From NCBI RefSeq assembly GCF_000025225.2, contig NC_013895.2:310001-374000 (forward strand): DNA of 64,000 nucleotides, in the 5' to 3' direction. The notes beneath the pieces are model-generated. The model saw only the letters and a list, made by a program, of their open reading frames with translations. It did no database searches and was not told the DNA's origin. The stretch's first letter is position 1; every line of letters starts with the position of its first letter. Positions 1 to 8,508 of the stretch are shown piece by piece. This DNA comes from Mageeibacillus indolicus UPII9-5. GTDB taxonomy: Bacteria > Bacillota > Clostridia > Saccharofermentanales > Fastidiosipilaceae. A program made the position numbers and the translations under genes.

Positions 1-37
1 GGACAAATTATATACATTTAACGCAGCATTCAGAAGA

Positions 38-3000
38 ATGGCTAAACATCAAAATCATCTTAACGATCCCAAAAAGAAACATTTATTCCATCGGATAATT
101 GCGTCTTTAATTATCGCCGTGTTTTGCTTACCCTTGCTCCCGGTGGAAATTGCTCAAGCCGATGAAACGGCAGGAGCGCGATCAGGTGCAGTGGGCAAGG
201 CCGATAAGACGGGTTTGGCAGGCCCGGCTGGACTTGTATTTGACGGCACCTTTTTCCTGAATAATAAGACCGAAACAGTTACTTTTAACTGGACTAAGCT
301 CGATGCTAATGGCGAGGAAGACGAAGATGTATCTTTTACTTCCGAACTGACGCCTGACGATTACCAAGTTCAGGCGTCTTATCCGTTAGGCTATAGAAAA
401 GTACACTATACGAGTACGGATGATGATAAACTTTACGCGCACGGTGATAAGTTTAAAGTTTACTTGACGAACAGATATGACCGCAAAATAACTCCGGAGA
501 CAGTCTCTACGGTGCAACTTGGGGCGGACGGAAAATTGCACTTGAAATTTATCTTGGGTCAGAATAACATAGCTGAAATTGAAAAAACGCTTGAACTGCA
601 GCTGCCGTCAGGGATTGATGCAGCGAATTTGCCGTCGCTTTTAAGCACAACCTTTAAGCTTGATGGAAAATCGGTTAAGCTAACCGCCAGACGTAAAGGC
701 AATGGGACGGCTTATGTTGCGAAAATAAGTTGCACGGTGGACAAAACCGGCCAACTTGTTGTACCGACGATTGAACCGGATTTGAGTGAAATCGGTAGGG
801 CTTTGATGCAAGTAAACTTGGGGAGGCAAAAAGTCGCCTTGATGCTTAAATCCATACGGCAGGAAGGCGATAAAATCATATACCAGATAGAAAAAGTTCT
901 TTTGGGAGAGCGGCATTTTACGCTGCGATTTGAAACTCCCTTTCACATTATTCCCGATACACAAAGCGGTGAAACGCATAAATTTGAGTTTGCGGTAGCG
1001 GGAAGGGACGTGCGGCAAAAAGTTTCGTTTCCAAGTAAAGTAGGGCCGCTGGAAATCCAGGTAACGTTGCAAGATGTGCCACTCGAAGGAGAAATTACGG
1101 TAAAGCAGTTACCGGAACACATGCAGCTTTTTTACGGTATCAATGCACAGAGTTATGATGCGAGGTCGCAGACGCTGACACTTAAGCTTGGTCGTAATTT
1201 TGCCGTAGGCTTTATGGGTATTCCGAATGGTAAAAGCTATTCAGACATATTTAACGCATATCAATCTATAAAAAAGCATATAGGGCTTATTTTGTATGAT
1301 GAACAAGGCAAATTTGTCCAAAAAAGCGAAGAAATACCGGTTTTTGCTGGATCCATTCGTATGTCCGGATTTAGGGGATTGTTGCCGGGCAATTACTATA
1401 TTTTGATCGATAGGTCTACTTTGCCGGAATATTATAAAGATTATGTCACGAATAAGAAGTATAAGCTGAAAGTTGAGCATGATGGGGAAGTTAAGCTGAA
1501 GACTTATCAGGTGAAAGCGGATGGCACCGGTGAATATAATATGGCACATCAATTAGGTGCACCATTATTTTACAATGATCCGTCGGGAAAAATTATAGAT
1601 GGGATTAAGCAAGCGTATTTTCAATTTATTAATAAAGCCTCAAGTCCGGCGAAAGTAATTTTAGACGGCACCAATGTGGCCAAGGAGAAAGAAACTCGCG
1701 AAGGCGAGATTGTTCGCTATCAAATTGCTATTCCGCTGCACCCGGATCATAATTTTGTGATCAAAGGCGATGGAAACTTGCTCAAGCTTAACATTGGTAC
1801 ATGGGATGATGTGTCCTTTACCGATAAATTAGATGAACGGCTGGAATATGTTCCTAACAGTTTAAAAGTAACTGTTGACGATCGGCCAACTGCCGATTAT
1901 TCGGCAGAGTATGCAGCAGATGAGCACAGCATCAAAGTGCAGGATAGGAGCAAGGCTCAAATAGCAAAGTTAGTCGACTTTAATACTAAAATTAATTTGG
2001 GTACTAATGAGTCCAAATTGAAGGTGACTTTTGAGGCCAAGGTCAAGTGGAATAATAATTTTGCGCCATTAATTAATCGGGTCGGCAACTCGGAAACGAC
2101 TCTGTTTCCACCGTTGGAGTTGAAAGTGAACAAAAGTTGGCAGGGTGGCACGGCTTTGCTGAAAAACTATGATCAGGCAACAGTTTTGAGTTGGTTTGAA
2201 GTTATTGCTCAACGCAATAAGCAAACCGTGGCAACCTACCGTGCGGATACTTTGCTGAAACCTAATTCATTTGCATTTGAAGCGCAACCTGGGGGCGGTT
2301 TTTCTTTTGTGCTACATAATTTGCCTAGATTTACTGCAGAAGATTTGAAAAAACCGCTTGGGGAGCGGGTGAATCTTACTTACACAATCCGCGAAAATTT
2401 GCCGGCGGAGTTGCAGGATTTCCATGCTTTAAACATCGTAAATGCGGCGAAACCGGCGGAAATAACGCTTAAGAATGTGTATACGGTCCCGGGGCGCAGC
2501 TTAAAATTGACTAAAAAATGGGATGAGCGGGTGAGGGCCGTGTCGGAAAAGTATGTCCCGATTTTTACGTTGACACAAACGGCGGCGGATGGGCGGAAAC
2601 GAGAATTTACTTTTTCAAAACAGCAATTACGCTTGATGGAAGGCGCACAGCCCTATACTTATCGGCGGTTTAAAGTGGAGAATAATGTTTTAACGGAGAT
2701 CACGGTGGCGCCGAATGTCGAATATGACAGGGATGAATTCAAATTGAGCGATTTGCCGCAGACGGATGCGGCTGGGAAAGCATATCGTTACAGTGTTGCC
2801 GAAACCGGGGTTCAGCTGAACGGAGTTGATGTCAAGGCTCAATTTGCGGCGGAGATCAAGTCAAATGATGGCAAGATATCTGCTGGAGGGAATGACACCG
2901 ATAATGGTGATGCTGTCGTGATATATAACAAGTATTTGCCGCCGGTGCCGTCCGAGTCGCAGCCGCCGGTGCCGTCCGAGTCGCAGCCGCCGGTGCCGTC

Positions 3001-3160
3001 CGAGTCGCAGCCGCCAATGCCGTCCGAACCGCCTACGGAGCCGCAACCGAAGACCGGTGAGCATATTCCGAGGGGAATGATCGGCTTGATGCTGCTAGGC
3101 TTGGCGTTGTCCGCCGGAGTTATAATTAACTGCTCGCGTCGTTTAGATGATCGTGGTTGA
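38..3160 (+). CDS. LPXTG-like cell-wall-anchored surface protein with Cna-B-like domains
   Basis: 1040 residues. The N-terminus has a basic stretch, a hydrophobic core and an AQA-DE cleavage site, so it is exported. The middle has beta-rich stretches resembling Cna-B/isopeptide-type domains (for example near LKVNKSWQGG and LKLTKKWDE). The C-terminus is a typical wall-anchoring region: a Pro/Ser/Glu spacer of PPVPSESQ repeats, a QPKTGE motif near residues 1003-1008, a hydrophobic segment and the tail RRLDDRG. The motif has Gln where canonical LPXTG has Leu. It is probably a sortase substrate acting in adhesion; the ligand cannot be told. The ATG at 38 has only a weak ribosome binding site and the frame is open to the window edge, so a further upstream start is possible, but the signal peptide fits this one. 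Confidence 0.8.
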   Translation: MAKHQNHLNDPKKKHLFHRIIASLIIAVFCLPLLPVEIAQADETAGARSGAVGKADKTGLAGPAGLVFDGTFFLNNKTETVTFNWTKLDANGEEDEDVSFTSELTPDDYQVQASYPLGYRKVHYTSTDDDKLYAHGDKFKVYLTNRYDRKITPETVSTVQLGADGKLHLKFILGQNNIAEIEKTLELQLPSGIDAANLPSLLSTTFKLDGKSVKLTARRKGNGTAYVAKISCTVDKTGQLVVPTIEPDLSEIGRALMQVNLGRQKVALMLKSIRQEGDKIIYQIEKVLLGERHFTLRFETPFHIIPDTQSGETHKFEFAVAGRDVRQKVSFPSKVGPLEIQVTLQDVPLEGEITVKQLPEHMQLFYGINAQSYDARSQTLTLKLGRNFAVGFMGIPNGKSYSDIFNAYQSIKKHIGLILYDEQGKFVQKSEEIPVFAGSIRMSGFRGLLPGNYYILIDRSTLPEYYKDYVTNKKYKLKVEHDGEVKLKTYQVKADGTGEYNMAHQLGAPLFYNDPSGKIIDGIKQAYFQFINKASSPAKVILDGTNVAKEKETREGEIVRYQIAIPLHPDHNFVIKGDGNLLKLNIGTWDDVSFTDKLDERLEYVPNSLKVTVDDRPTADYSAEYAADEHSIKVQDRSKAQIAKLVDFNTKINLGTNESKLKVTFEAKVKWNNNFAPLINRVGNSETTLFPPLELKVNKSWQGGTALLKNYDQATVLSWFEVIAQRNKQTVATYRADTLLKPNSFAFEAQPGGGFSFVLHNLPRFTAEDLKKPLGERVNLTYTIRENLPAELQDFHALNIVNAAKPAEITLKNVYTVPGRSLKLTKKWDERVRAVSEKYVPIFTLTQTAADGRKREFTFSKQQLRLMEGAQPYTYRRFKVENNVLTEITVAPNVEYDRDEFKLSDLPQTDAAGKAYRYSVAETGVQLNGVDVKAQFAAEIKSNDGKISAGGNDTDNGDAVVIYNKYLPPVPSESQPPVPSESQPPVPSESQPPMPSEPPTEPQPKTGEHIPRGMIGLMLLGLALSAGVIINCSRRLDDRG
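2942..3013 (+). repeat. Three perfect 24-bp tandem repeats in the wall-spacer coding region
   Basis: The unit ccggtgccgtccgagtcgca+gccg occurs three times without change (2942-2965, 2966-2989, 2990-3013), followed by a degenerate fourth copy. It encodes PVPSESQP. Perfect identity suggests recent expansion; copy number can be expected to vary between strains without shifting the frame. Confidence 0.95.
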
Positions 3161-6100
3161 TCAGACTTCAAATAAAGCCAACAATTCTTCCGGCTTAAGA
3201 TGACTCAGAGTGTGATCGCCCGAAATTACGACTTGATCGATCAGATTCTGTTTGCGCTCCTGCAGATTGCGTATTTTTTCCTCAATTGTCCCTTTGGCGA
3301 TTAAACGATACACTTGCACGCGGCGCTGCTGCCCCAAACGATGGCTGCGGTCAGTGGCTTGTTGCTCAACTGCCGGATTCCACCATGGATCCATCAAAAT
3401 TACGGTGTCAGCACCGGTCAAATTCAGCCCTGTTCCACCAGCCTTGAGGGATATCAAGAATACCTCGCCTTCACCGGCATTGAACTTGTTCACCAAATCA
3501 GTGCGTTCTTTAGGCGAAACGCCGCCATCAATATACATATATGTAATTGCCAACCGCTCAAGTAAAGGTTTGATGATCGCCAATAAGGCGGTGAACTGCG
3601 AGAAAATTAAAATACGGTGTCCGCCGGCCAAAGCAGTCGTCAAAATTTCCTCCAGCAATTCGAGTTTACCGGAACTGCCATGATAGTTTTCCAAAAAGAG
3701 TGCCGGATGACAAGCAATTTGCCGCAGACGCGTCAGAAGCGACAAAATCTCCATGGTGTGCTTGGTAGAAATGCGCTCCCCGTTTTGCCAGTCCGGACCG
3801 GTGATTGATTGAAGTTGCCGGCGCGCTTCAGCCAAATAAGTCTGATAAATTTTGCTTTGCTCGGGTAGCAATGGAGAAGACAAAATCGTTTCCACTTTCG
3901 GCGGTAACTCAGTCAATACCTCACTTTTTAGGCGGCGCAAAATGAAAGGGCGAATCAAGCAACGCAGCGAAAATAAGGCATCGCGTCCTTTTTCTCCGGC
4001 CGCGGCCTCGAATTTTCGCTGAAAATCAGTGTGATTGTAGAGAAAACCGGGCATAAGGAAGTCAAAAACCGACCATAGTTCAGACAAGTTATTTTCGATC
4101 GGGGTACCGGTGAGGGCAAAACGCTCTGCGGCGTGCAGCTGTTTGACTGCCTGAGAAGTGTGAGTGCGATAGTTTTTTATCGCCTGAGCTTCATCAAGAA
4201 AAACACAGGAAAATTTGCGCGTTTTCAGTTCGTCGATATCCTGCCTTACTTGTGGATAACTCAAGATTAGGACATCAACATCAGTCATGTTTCGATATTC
4301 TTGATCGCGTTTTTCTTTTATTCCTCGAATGACCCGACTTTTCAGGTGTGGGGCGAAGCGATTGATTTCATCCAACCAATTGTAGAGCAGAGAGGTCGGT
4401 GAAATAATTAAGGCTGGCGGTAAGTCTTTTTGCTGCAGACGTTGTTGGCTGATGTAAGCCAAGGTCTGCAAAGTCTTGCCCAAGCCCATGTCGTCGGCCA
4501 GAATGCCGCTCAGTCCGTAATTATTCAATTCTTTAAACCAGCCTACCCCGGCGCGTTGATACTGGCGAATGGTGGTTTCGATTTCGGAATTGAAAGTAAG
4601 CTCCACCGATTCCGGCGGATTGATCAGTGCCTGACGCAGCTTGGCCAGTGAATCATCCTGCCGCCAGTTTCCATTTTCCTCCAACAAGTAAAGTAACGGC
4701 AGAGCGCGGAAAGTCGGCAAGGTTATACCTTCATCACCGAACGTTCCACCCCATTCTTCCATGTAACTTAGCGGTTGCAATGAATCGGCCACCGCTTGGT
4801 TCCAGCAGATAACTTCGCCGTTTTTCAGTTTGACGAAATAGCGGTTTTGGTGATAGGCCTTGAGGATAGCCTTCCATTCCGCGGGGGTGAAACTGTTATT
4901 GTAGATAGATATATCTAATTGGTTTTTTTCCTTATCAATGCTGACTTCACCTTGTAAATCTGGCAAATTGCGCAGTTTTAATGGCTGAAGACTTTTTTCG
5001 GCGTAAAACACGGCTCCGTCTTTTTGCCAGTTGCTCACGGTAGAGGTGAGGAAAAGTTCGGCCGCAGCATTGAACGGTAGTGTAAATACGGTCGCCGGCA
5101 AAAGTGCTGAACTTACGAGATTGCTAGGTTTTTCTGCTCTGAATCCGGCCTGTTTTAAGCGATGCAGCCATTTTAATTCTTCTTTAATCAACCTCGGACC
5201 GGGTATGGCAGAATTTTCCGGTGAACTCAACTCGGCAATCAAGGTTTGGCTATCCAGTGGCTTGGGATCATAATAAAAATCTTTATTATAGTTTATCCGT
5301 AATCTCGCTTCCAATTTGTCTGCGGTAATGCTTAACCAGATGTTGGGTTTAACAGTTAGTTCGGCAACTTTAGGGACGAACTCCGGGGGTAGGGCGGATT
5401 TAATCTCTTCACGCAATGGATAAAGGATGTAAGTTGCCAAATTTTTGGCCTGCCCGGTAGTTAACCTCACCCCGTCTAAATTTGCCATGGCCGCTTTGGC
5501 CACGGGGGCATTGTATGGCAGATTGAGTAGTTCGCTGTAGGGTGCGCCGGCCGGCGGCAGACGATAAAATTTTTCGCCTTGCCGATACAGAGTTATTCCG
5601 TAGGACAATTTTTCAATTGGAGCTGTGGCGCAGGCCGCCAAAGTATAGGCCGGTTCGCTGTTGTTATGTCCGACATCCGCTAAACACAGCGTCCAATCCG
5701 GCCAGCCCATGGTTAAATGCCAGGGTGAACGTTCGCCGTTAGGAAAGATGACGGTGATTTTTAGTCCCGGTTCGGCCAGTTTTACGCGAACTAGTTCATT
5801 AAAATCGTGCTGTGTCAACGGCCAGTCACTAAAACTGTTGGTCCGTTGTTCAATTGTATATATAGAATCTTCATTTAAATTACCGGACAAATAATCCAAA
5901 AAGTTTTCCGCGGCGGCGGGCAAGGAGCGCAAAGCGGTTTGCCAGATGAAGTTTTTGCCGAGCTTGATATCTTCTCCGTCTTGGCGTTTTTCTAGGGACT
6001 GCCACCAGTTGGCAAGCATGTATAACTTTTCGTGGCCAATGTAAAGGGCGAGGCGGGGGCCATGTTGAGCTGAATAAGTGCTGATATTCGGCAAAGTCAA

Positions 6101-7411
6101 GACGAATTCGTAGTTTAATTCGCCGTCATTTTCGGTTGATGATTGAAATTCATGGCGCAAATTGGCTTGCAAAAGTCGGGCAAGCAAGTTGGTTCCCGGC
6201 AGGGTGAAAACTGCCAGATCTTTTTGGGGGGCAGTATGGGTAATTCCGCTGCCTGTTTCCGGCGTGGTATGGAACTTGGTTGTGTCCGGTTCTGTGGAAG
6301 CTTTGGCCGCAGGAAGGTTAGCGGCGCGGTCACTGGGGTAAAATTGTTGGGCGGTATAATGGGCGGCCGAGCCGGGGTACTTGCTGTCGGTGGCAGGAGT
6401 AGCCGGAATTCCCGTAGCAGAAAGTTGCGGTGTTGGCGAGGCGGTATGGTTGATCGTCGCTTCGGTGTTTATGGCGGTTGTCATGGGCTTGCCGGCGGTT
6501 TTTTTGCTGTTGTCGCTGGTTTCTGGGCTTAATATGGCTGAAACAGCTGCGCCGGGCGTTGTTTGGGCGGCGTTGCCGGCGACCGTGTTTGTCGTGGTTG
6601 CTGCGCCGGGAGTTGCTTGGGCGGCGTTGCCGACGACCGTTTTTGTCGCGGTTGCTGCGCCGGGCGTTGCTTGGGCGGCTTTGCCGGCGGCAGTTTTTGT
6701 CGCGGTTGCTGCGCCGGGTGTTGCTTGGGCGACGTTGCCGGCGGCAGTTTTTGTCGCGGTTGCTGCGCCGGGTGTTGCTTGGGCGACGTTGCCGGCGGCT
6801 GTTTTTGTCGCGGTTGCTGCGCCGGGCGTTGTTTGGGCGGCGTTGTCGGCGGCCTTGCTTGCCGCGGTTGCTGCGCCGGGCGTTGTTTGGGCGGCGTTGT
6901 CGGCGACCTTGCTTGCCGTAATTGCTGTGCCGGGTCTTGCTTGGACGGCGTTGTCGGCGGTCTTGCTTGCCGCGGTTGCTGCGCCGGGAGTTGCTTGGGC
7001 GGCGTTGTCGGCGGCTGTGTTTGCCACGGTTGCTGTGCCGGGTGTTTCCGCCTTATTTGTAGCCAACTTTTGCAACTTAAGCGCTGCCGCTGCCGTTTGG
7101 GTGTAGTTTTCCAAATCCTGTTTATTTAATTGCATGATCAAGGCAGTTACATGCTGACAAAAGCCCCAATGATTTTTGCTATGCTCACAAGTACATTGAA
7201 ATTTACTCGGGCGACCGTTACTGCGAAGCAACAAGGAAACGAAATGCTTTTGCGGGGGTGGATAGGCGATGAGCGCGGACAAAATACGCTGCGATGGTAA
7301 ATAGATGATGTCTTGAATAAAATTATTCTTTATAATATCGCAGGCTTCATTAATAACCTTGCCGTTGGTAGCTAATGTTCGTAGCTCATTGTTCTGAATA
7401 TTGAATTGCAT
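3161..7411 (-). CDS. SWIM zinc-finger SNF2-family helicase
   Basis: 1416 residues; bacterial SNF2 helicases of this type are nearer 1000-1100. A SWIM-type zinc finger lies near the N-terminus (C73, C75, C85, H87 in the CxC...CxH pattern). The C-terminal third is a superfamily 2 ATPase: DMGLGKT Walker A near 974-980, DEAQ near 1073-1076, LTGTPIEN near 1100, SLKAGGTGLNL near 1321 and the DRSHRLGQ arginine motif near 1354. The family translocates on double-stranded DNA; the bacterial cellular role is poorly defined. Residues about 119-290 are 18-residue Ala/Thr-rich repeats absent from usual homologues and explain the extra length. The ribosome binding site is GGAGG, five bases before the ATG. 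The stop codon abuts that of the convergent surface-protein gene. Confidence 0.9.
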   Translation of the reverse strand: MQFNIQNNELRTLATNGKVINEACDIIKNNFIQDIIYLPSQRILSALIAYPPPQKHFVSLLLRSNGRPSKFQCTCEHSKNHWGFCQHVTALIMQLNKQDLENYTQTAAAALKLQKLATNKAETPGTATVANTAADNAAQATPGAATAASKTADNAVQARPGTAITASKVADNAAQTTPGAATAASKAADNAAQTTPGAATATKTAAGNVAQATPGAATATKTAAGNVAQATPGAATATKTAAGKAAQATPGAATATKTVVGNAAQATPGAATTTNTVAGNAAQTTPGAAVSAILSPETSDNSKKTAGKPMTTAINTEATINHTASPTPQLSATGIPATPATDSKYPGSAAHYTAQQFYPSDRAANLPAAKASTEPDTTKFHTTPETGSGITHTAPQKDLAVFTLPGTNLLARLLQANLRHEFQSSTENDGELNYEFVLTLPNISTYSAQHGPRLALYIGHEKLYMLANWWQSLEKRQDGEDIKLGKNFIWQTALRSLPAAAENFLDYLSGNLNEDSIYTIEQRTNSFSDWPLTQHDFNELVRVKLAEPGLKITVIFPNGERSPWHLTMGWPDWTLCLADVGHNNSEPAYTLAACATAPIEKLSYGITLYRQGEKFYRLPPAGAPYSELLNLPYNAPVAKAAMANLDGVRLTTGQAKNLATYILYPLREEIKSALPPEFVPKVAELTVKPNIWLSITADKLEARLRINYNKDFYYDPKPLDSQTLIAELSSPENSAIPGPRLIKEELKWLHRLKQAGFRAEKPSNLVSSALLPATVFTLPFNAAAELFLTSTVSNWQKDGAVFYAEKSLQPLKLRNLPDLQGEVSIDKEKNQLDISIYNNSFTPAEWKAILKAYHQNRYFVKLKNGEVICWNQAVADSLQPLSYMEEWGGTFGDEGITLPTFRALPLLYLLEENGNWRQDDSLAKLRQALINPPESVELTFNSEIETTIRQYQRAGVGWFKELNNYGLSGILADDMGLGKTLQTLAYISQQRLQQKDLPPALIISPTSLLYNWLDEINRFAPHLKSRVIRGIKEKRDQEYRNMTDVDVLILSYPQVRQDIDELKTRKFSCVFLDEAQAIKNYRTHTSQAVKQLHAAERFALTGTPIENNLSELWSVFDFLMPGFLYNHTDFQRKFEAAAGEKGRDALFSLRCLIRPFILRRLKSEVLTELPPKVETILSSPLLPEQSKIYQTYLAEARRQLQSITGPDWQNGERISTKHTMEILSLLTRLRQIACHPALFLENYHGSSGKLELLEEILTTALAGGHRILIFSQFTALLAIIKPLLERLAITYMYIDGGVSPKERTDLVNKFNAGEGEVFLISLKAGGTGLNLTGADTVILMDPWWNPAVEQQATDRSHRLGQQRRVQVYRLIAKGTIEEKIRNLQERKQNLIDQVVISGDHTLSHLKPEELLALFEV
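6542..7057 (-). repeat. About nine and a half 54-bp tandem repeats inside the helicase gene
   Basis: The encoded 18-residue unit is close to AAQATPGAATATKTAAGN, with nine recognisable copies (residues 137-290) and a degenerate one before them (119-136). Copies differ by point changes, more at the ends than in the centre, a pattern expected from unequal crossing-over or slippage. The same DNA read on the plus strand is also open (Val/Ala-rich), which is only a by-product of composition. Confidence 0.9.
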
Positions 7412-7543
7412 GTTGGCCTCCGTTTTGCTGTCTTTTTATTATAAATTAAACCCATTGGAAATGAAACGAGGGAGGTCATTTTGCTATTGTTAAGAAAATA
7501 TTACAAAACCTTTGTGCAACAAGCATAAAAACGGACACATTTT

Positions 7544-7560
7544 TTGTGCGCAATGCACAA
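7544..7560. promoter_or_regulatory. Operator-like inverted repeat TTGTGC-N5-GCACAA
   Basis: Perfect six-base arms at 7544-7549 and 7555-7560 around gcaat. A related half site TTGTGCA lies at 7512-7518. The position upstream of the promoter at 7628 fits an activator or repressor site; the regulator is unknown. Confidence 0.4.
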
Positions 7561-7627
7561 GGTGAGATTTTGCATAGCTGTAGATTTGGGCAAAAGCTGA
7601 ACTTTCCAAAAAGTGCTCAAAACCCCC

Positions 7628-7655
7628 TTCACAAACTCAGAAACTGTGCTAAAAT
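7628..7655 (+). promoter_or_regulatory. Predicted extended -10 promoter
   Basis: TTCACA at 7628-7633, 16 bases, then TAAAAT at 7650-7655 preceded by TGC, an extended -10 element. It would give a leader of about 115 bases before the ATG at 7778. Confidence 0.5.
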
Positions 7656-7777
7656 GCATTTCAGAAATTGAGAGAGAAAACAAGAAACACCTTGTAGGAC
7701 AAGGTAAACAAGAGTTGAACTCAAACAATGATTTGAATGTGACTATGAATGAGCTTAGCTCGGAAAAGAGGTACAGT

Positions 7778-8164
7778 ATGAAGAGAGAAATGAAGAAAGT
7801 TATGAAGAAAGAAAAGAGAAATTGGCTGGAAAATGCTTTGATGGCCATGCTGGCTTTAGTGTTAGTTGTAATTATGATTCCACAAAACGCATATGCGCTT
7901 GAACAAAATGATAAAGCTGGCAACGCAGTGACTAATCAAGTAGCTGTAACTGCCCAAGTAAAATCAGCCCAGGACAAAGTTCCTGACACCTCGGCTGCCG
8001 GAAATTCCGTTCTGTTTGCCGGAGCAACCGCTTTCTTATTGATGATGGTAGCTGGTATCGCTCATTGGCAAAGCAAGGACCAATCAACCTTCGTGTTTGA
8101 ATATCTTGGTAAAGATTTCCGCGGTATTAAGAAGAACAACCTGTTTGAAAACGGCAAGTTTTAA
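7778..8164 (+). CDS. Small exported or membrane protein of unknown function
   Basis: 128 residues. I chose ATG 7778 because AGAGG lies six bases upstream. The very basic start (MKREMKKVMKKEKR) is followed by a hydrophobic segment ending in AYA-LE, a plausible signal peptidase site. A second hydrophobic stretch (VLFAGATAFLLMMVAGIA) follows about 50 residues later, then a charged tail ending in FENGKF. So it is either a secreted peptide held by one membrane helix or a two-helix membrane protein. I recognise no family. It is a single-gene unit with its own promoter and a strong terminator. Confidence 0.6.
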   Translation: MKREMKKVMKKEKRNWLENALMAMLALVLVVIMIPQNAYALEQNDKAGNAVTNQVAVTAQVKSAQDKVPDTSAAGNSVLFAGATAFLLMMVAGIAHWQSKDQSTFVFEYLGKDFRGIKKNNLFENGKF

Positions 8165-8177
8165 GCCGTAGTGAAGT

Positions 8178-8212
8178 CGGGCGGTCGTCAAGACCGGCCC
8201 GCTTTTTTTTTT
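8178..8212 (+). terminator. Rho-independent terminator
   Basis: A GC-rich stem (cgggcggtc with gaccggcccg, one bulge) is followed by ten T residues, directly after the small exported-protein gene. Confidence 0.9.
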
Positions 8213-8262
8213 GCTCGACATAATTTGACGAAATGTTATAAAGATGTTATCCTAAATGAAAT

Positions 8263-8432
8263 TCAATAGGTAGAGGCGCATTGGTTAAATAGTAAGCGTA
8301 CATTCGAGGTGGGCGACACCGTACGGCGAAAGGTAACCGATGCCGAAGCAGGAGTCATCGCCGGGGCTTTTGCTGGTTCGTCATCATAATAGGTGCCGAA
8401 CTGTCACATATGTGGAGAGCTAACCATTGGTT
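8263..8432 (+). ncRNA. Lysine riboswitch (L box) aptamer
   Basis: The conserved L-box blocks are present in order: AGAGGCGC (8272), AGTAAGCG, GGCGAAAGG (about 8325), GCCGAAGCA (8342), GCTGG (8372), ACTGTCA (8400) and TGGAGAGCTA (8413). P1 can form between ggtag at 8269-8273 and ctaacc at 8420-8425. It stands before an amino-acid binding-protein gene with its own terminator between, the usual layout of an OFF switch: lysine binding favours termination. It implies that the downstream transporter carries lysine or a related basic amino acid. Confidence 0.93.
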
Positions 8433-8449
8433 AAATACGAACAGTTAAG

Positions 8450-8484
8450 CCATGAGCCATTCTACCTATGCTCGTGGTTTTTTT
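8450..8484 (+). terminator. Riboswitch-controlled intrinsic terminator
   Basis: Stem ccatgagc (8450-8457) with gctcgtgg (8470-8477), then seven T residues. The loop contains tctacctat (8461-8469), exactly complementary to ataggtaga at 8266-8274 on the 5' side of the aptamer, so this loop may pair with the unliganded riboswitch. Confidence 0.85.
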
Positions 8485-8508
8485 GTGCCTAACGGAGGGG
8501 CGTAAATT

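Larger units (their letters stand above)
7412..7777. other. Divergent intergenic region with promoter and palindrome
   Basis: This 366-base region separates the helicase gene (minus) from the small secreted-protein gene (plus). It holds an operator-like palindrome at 7544-7560, a further TTGTGCA copy at 7512-7518 and an extended -10 promoter at 7628-7655. The plus-strand frame is open through part of it, but no ribosome binding site supports a start before 7778. Confidence 0.5.

Noticed and set aside
6381-7106. Long Val/Ala-rich open frame on the plus strand
   Set aside because: It is the complement of the helicase repeats; composition keeps several frames open, and there is no ribosome binding site.
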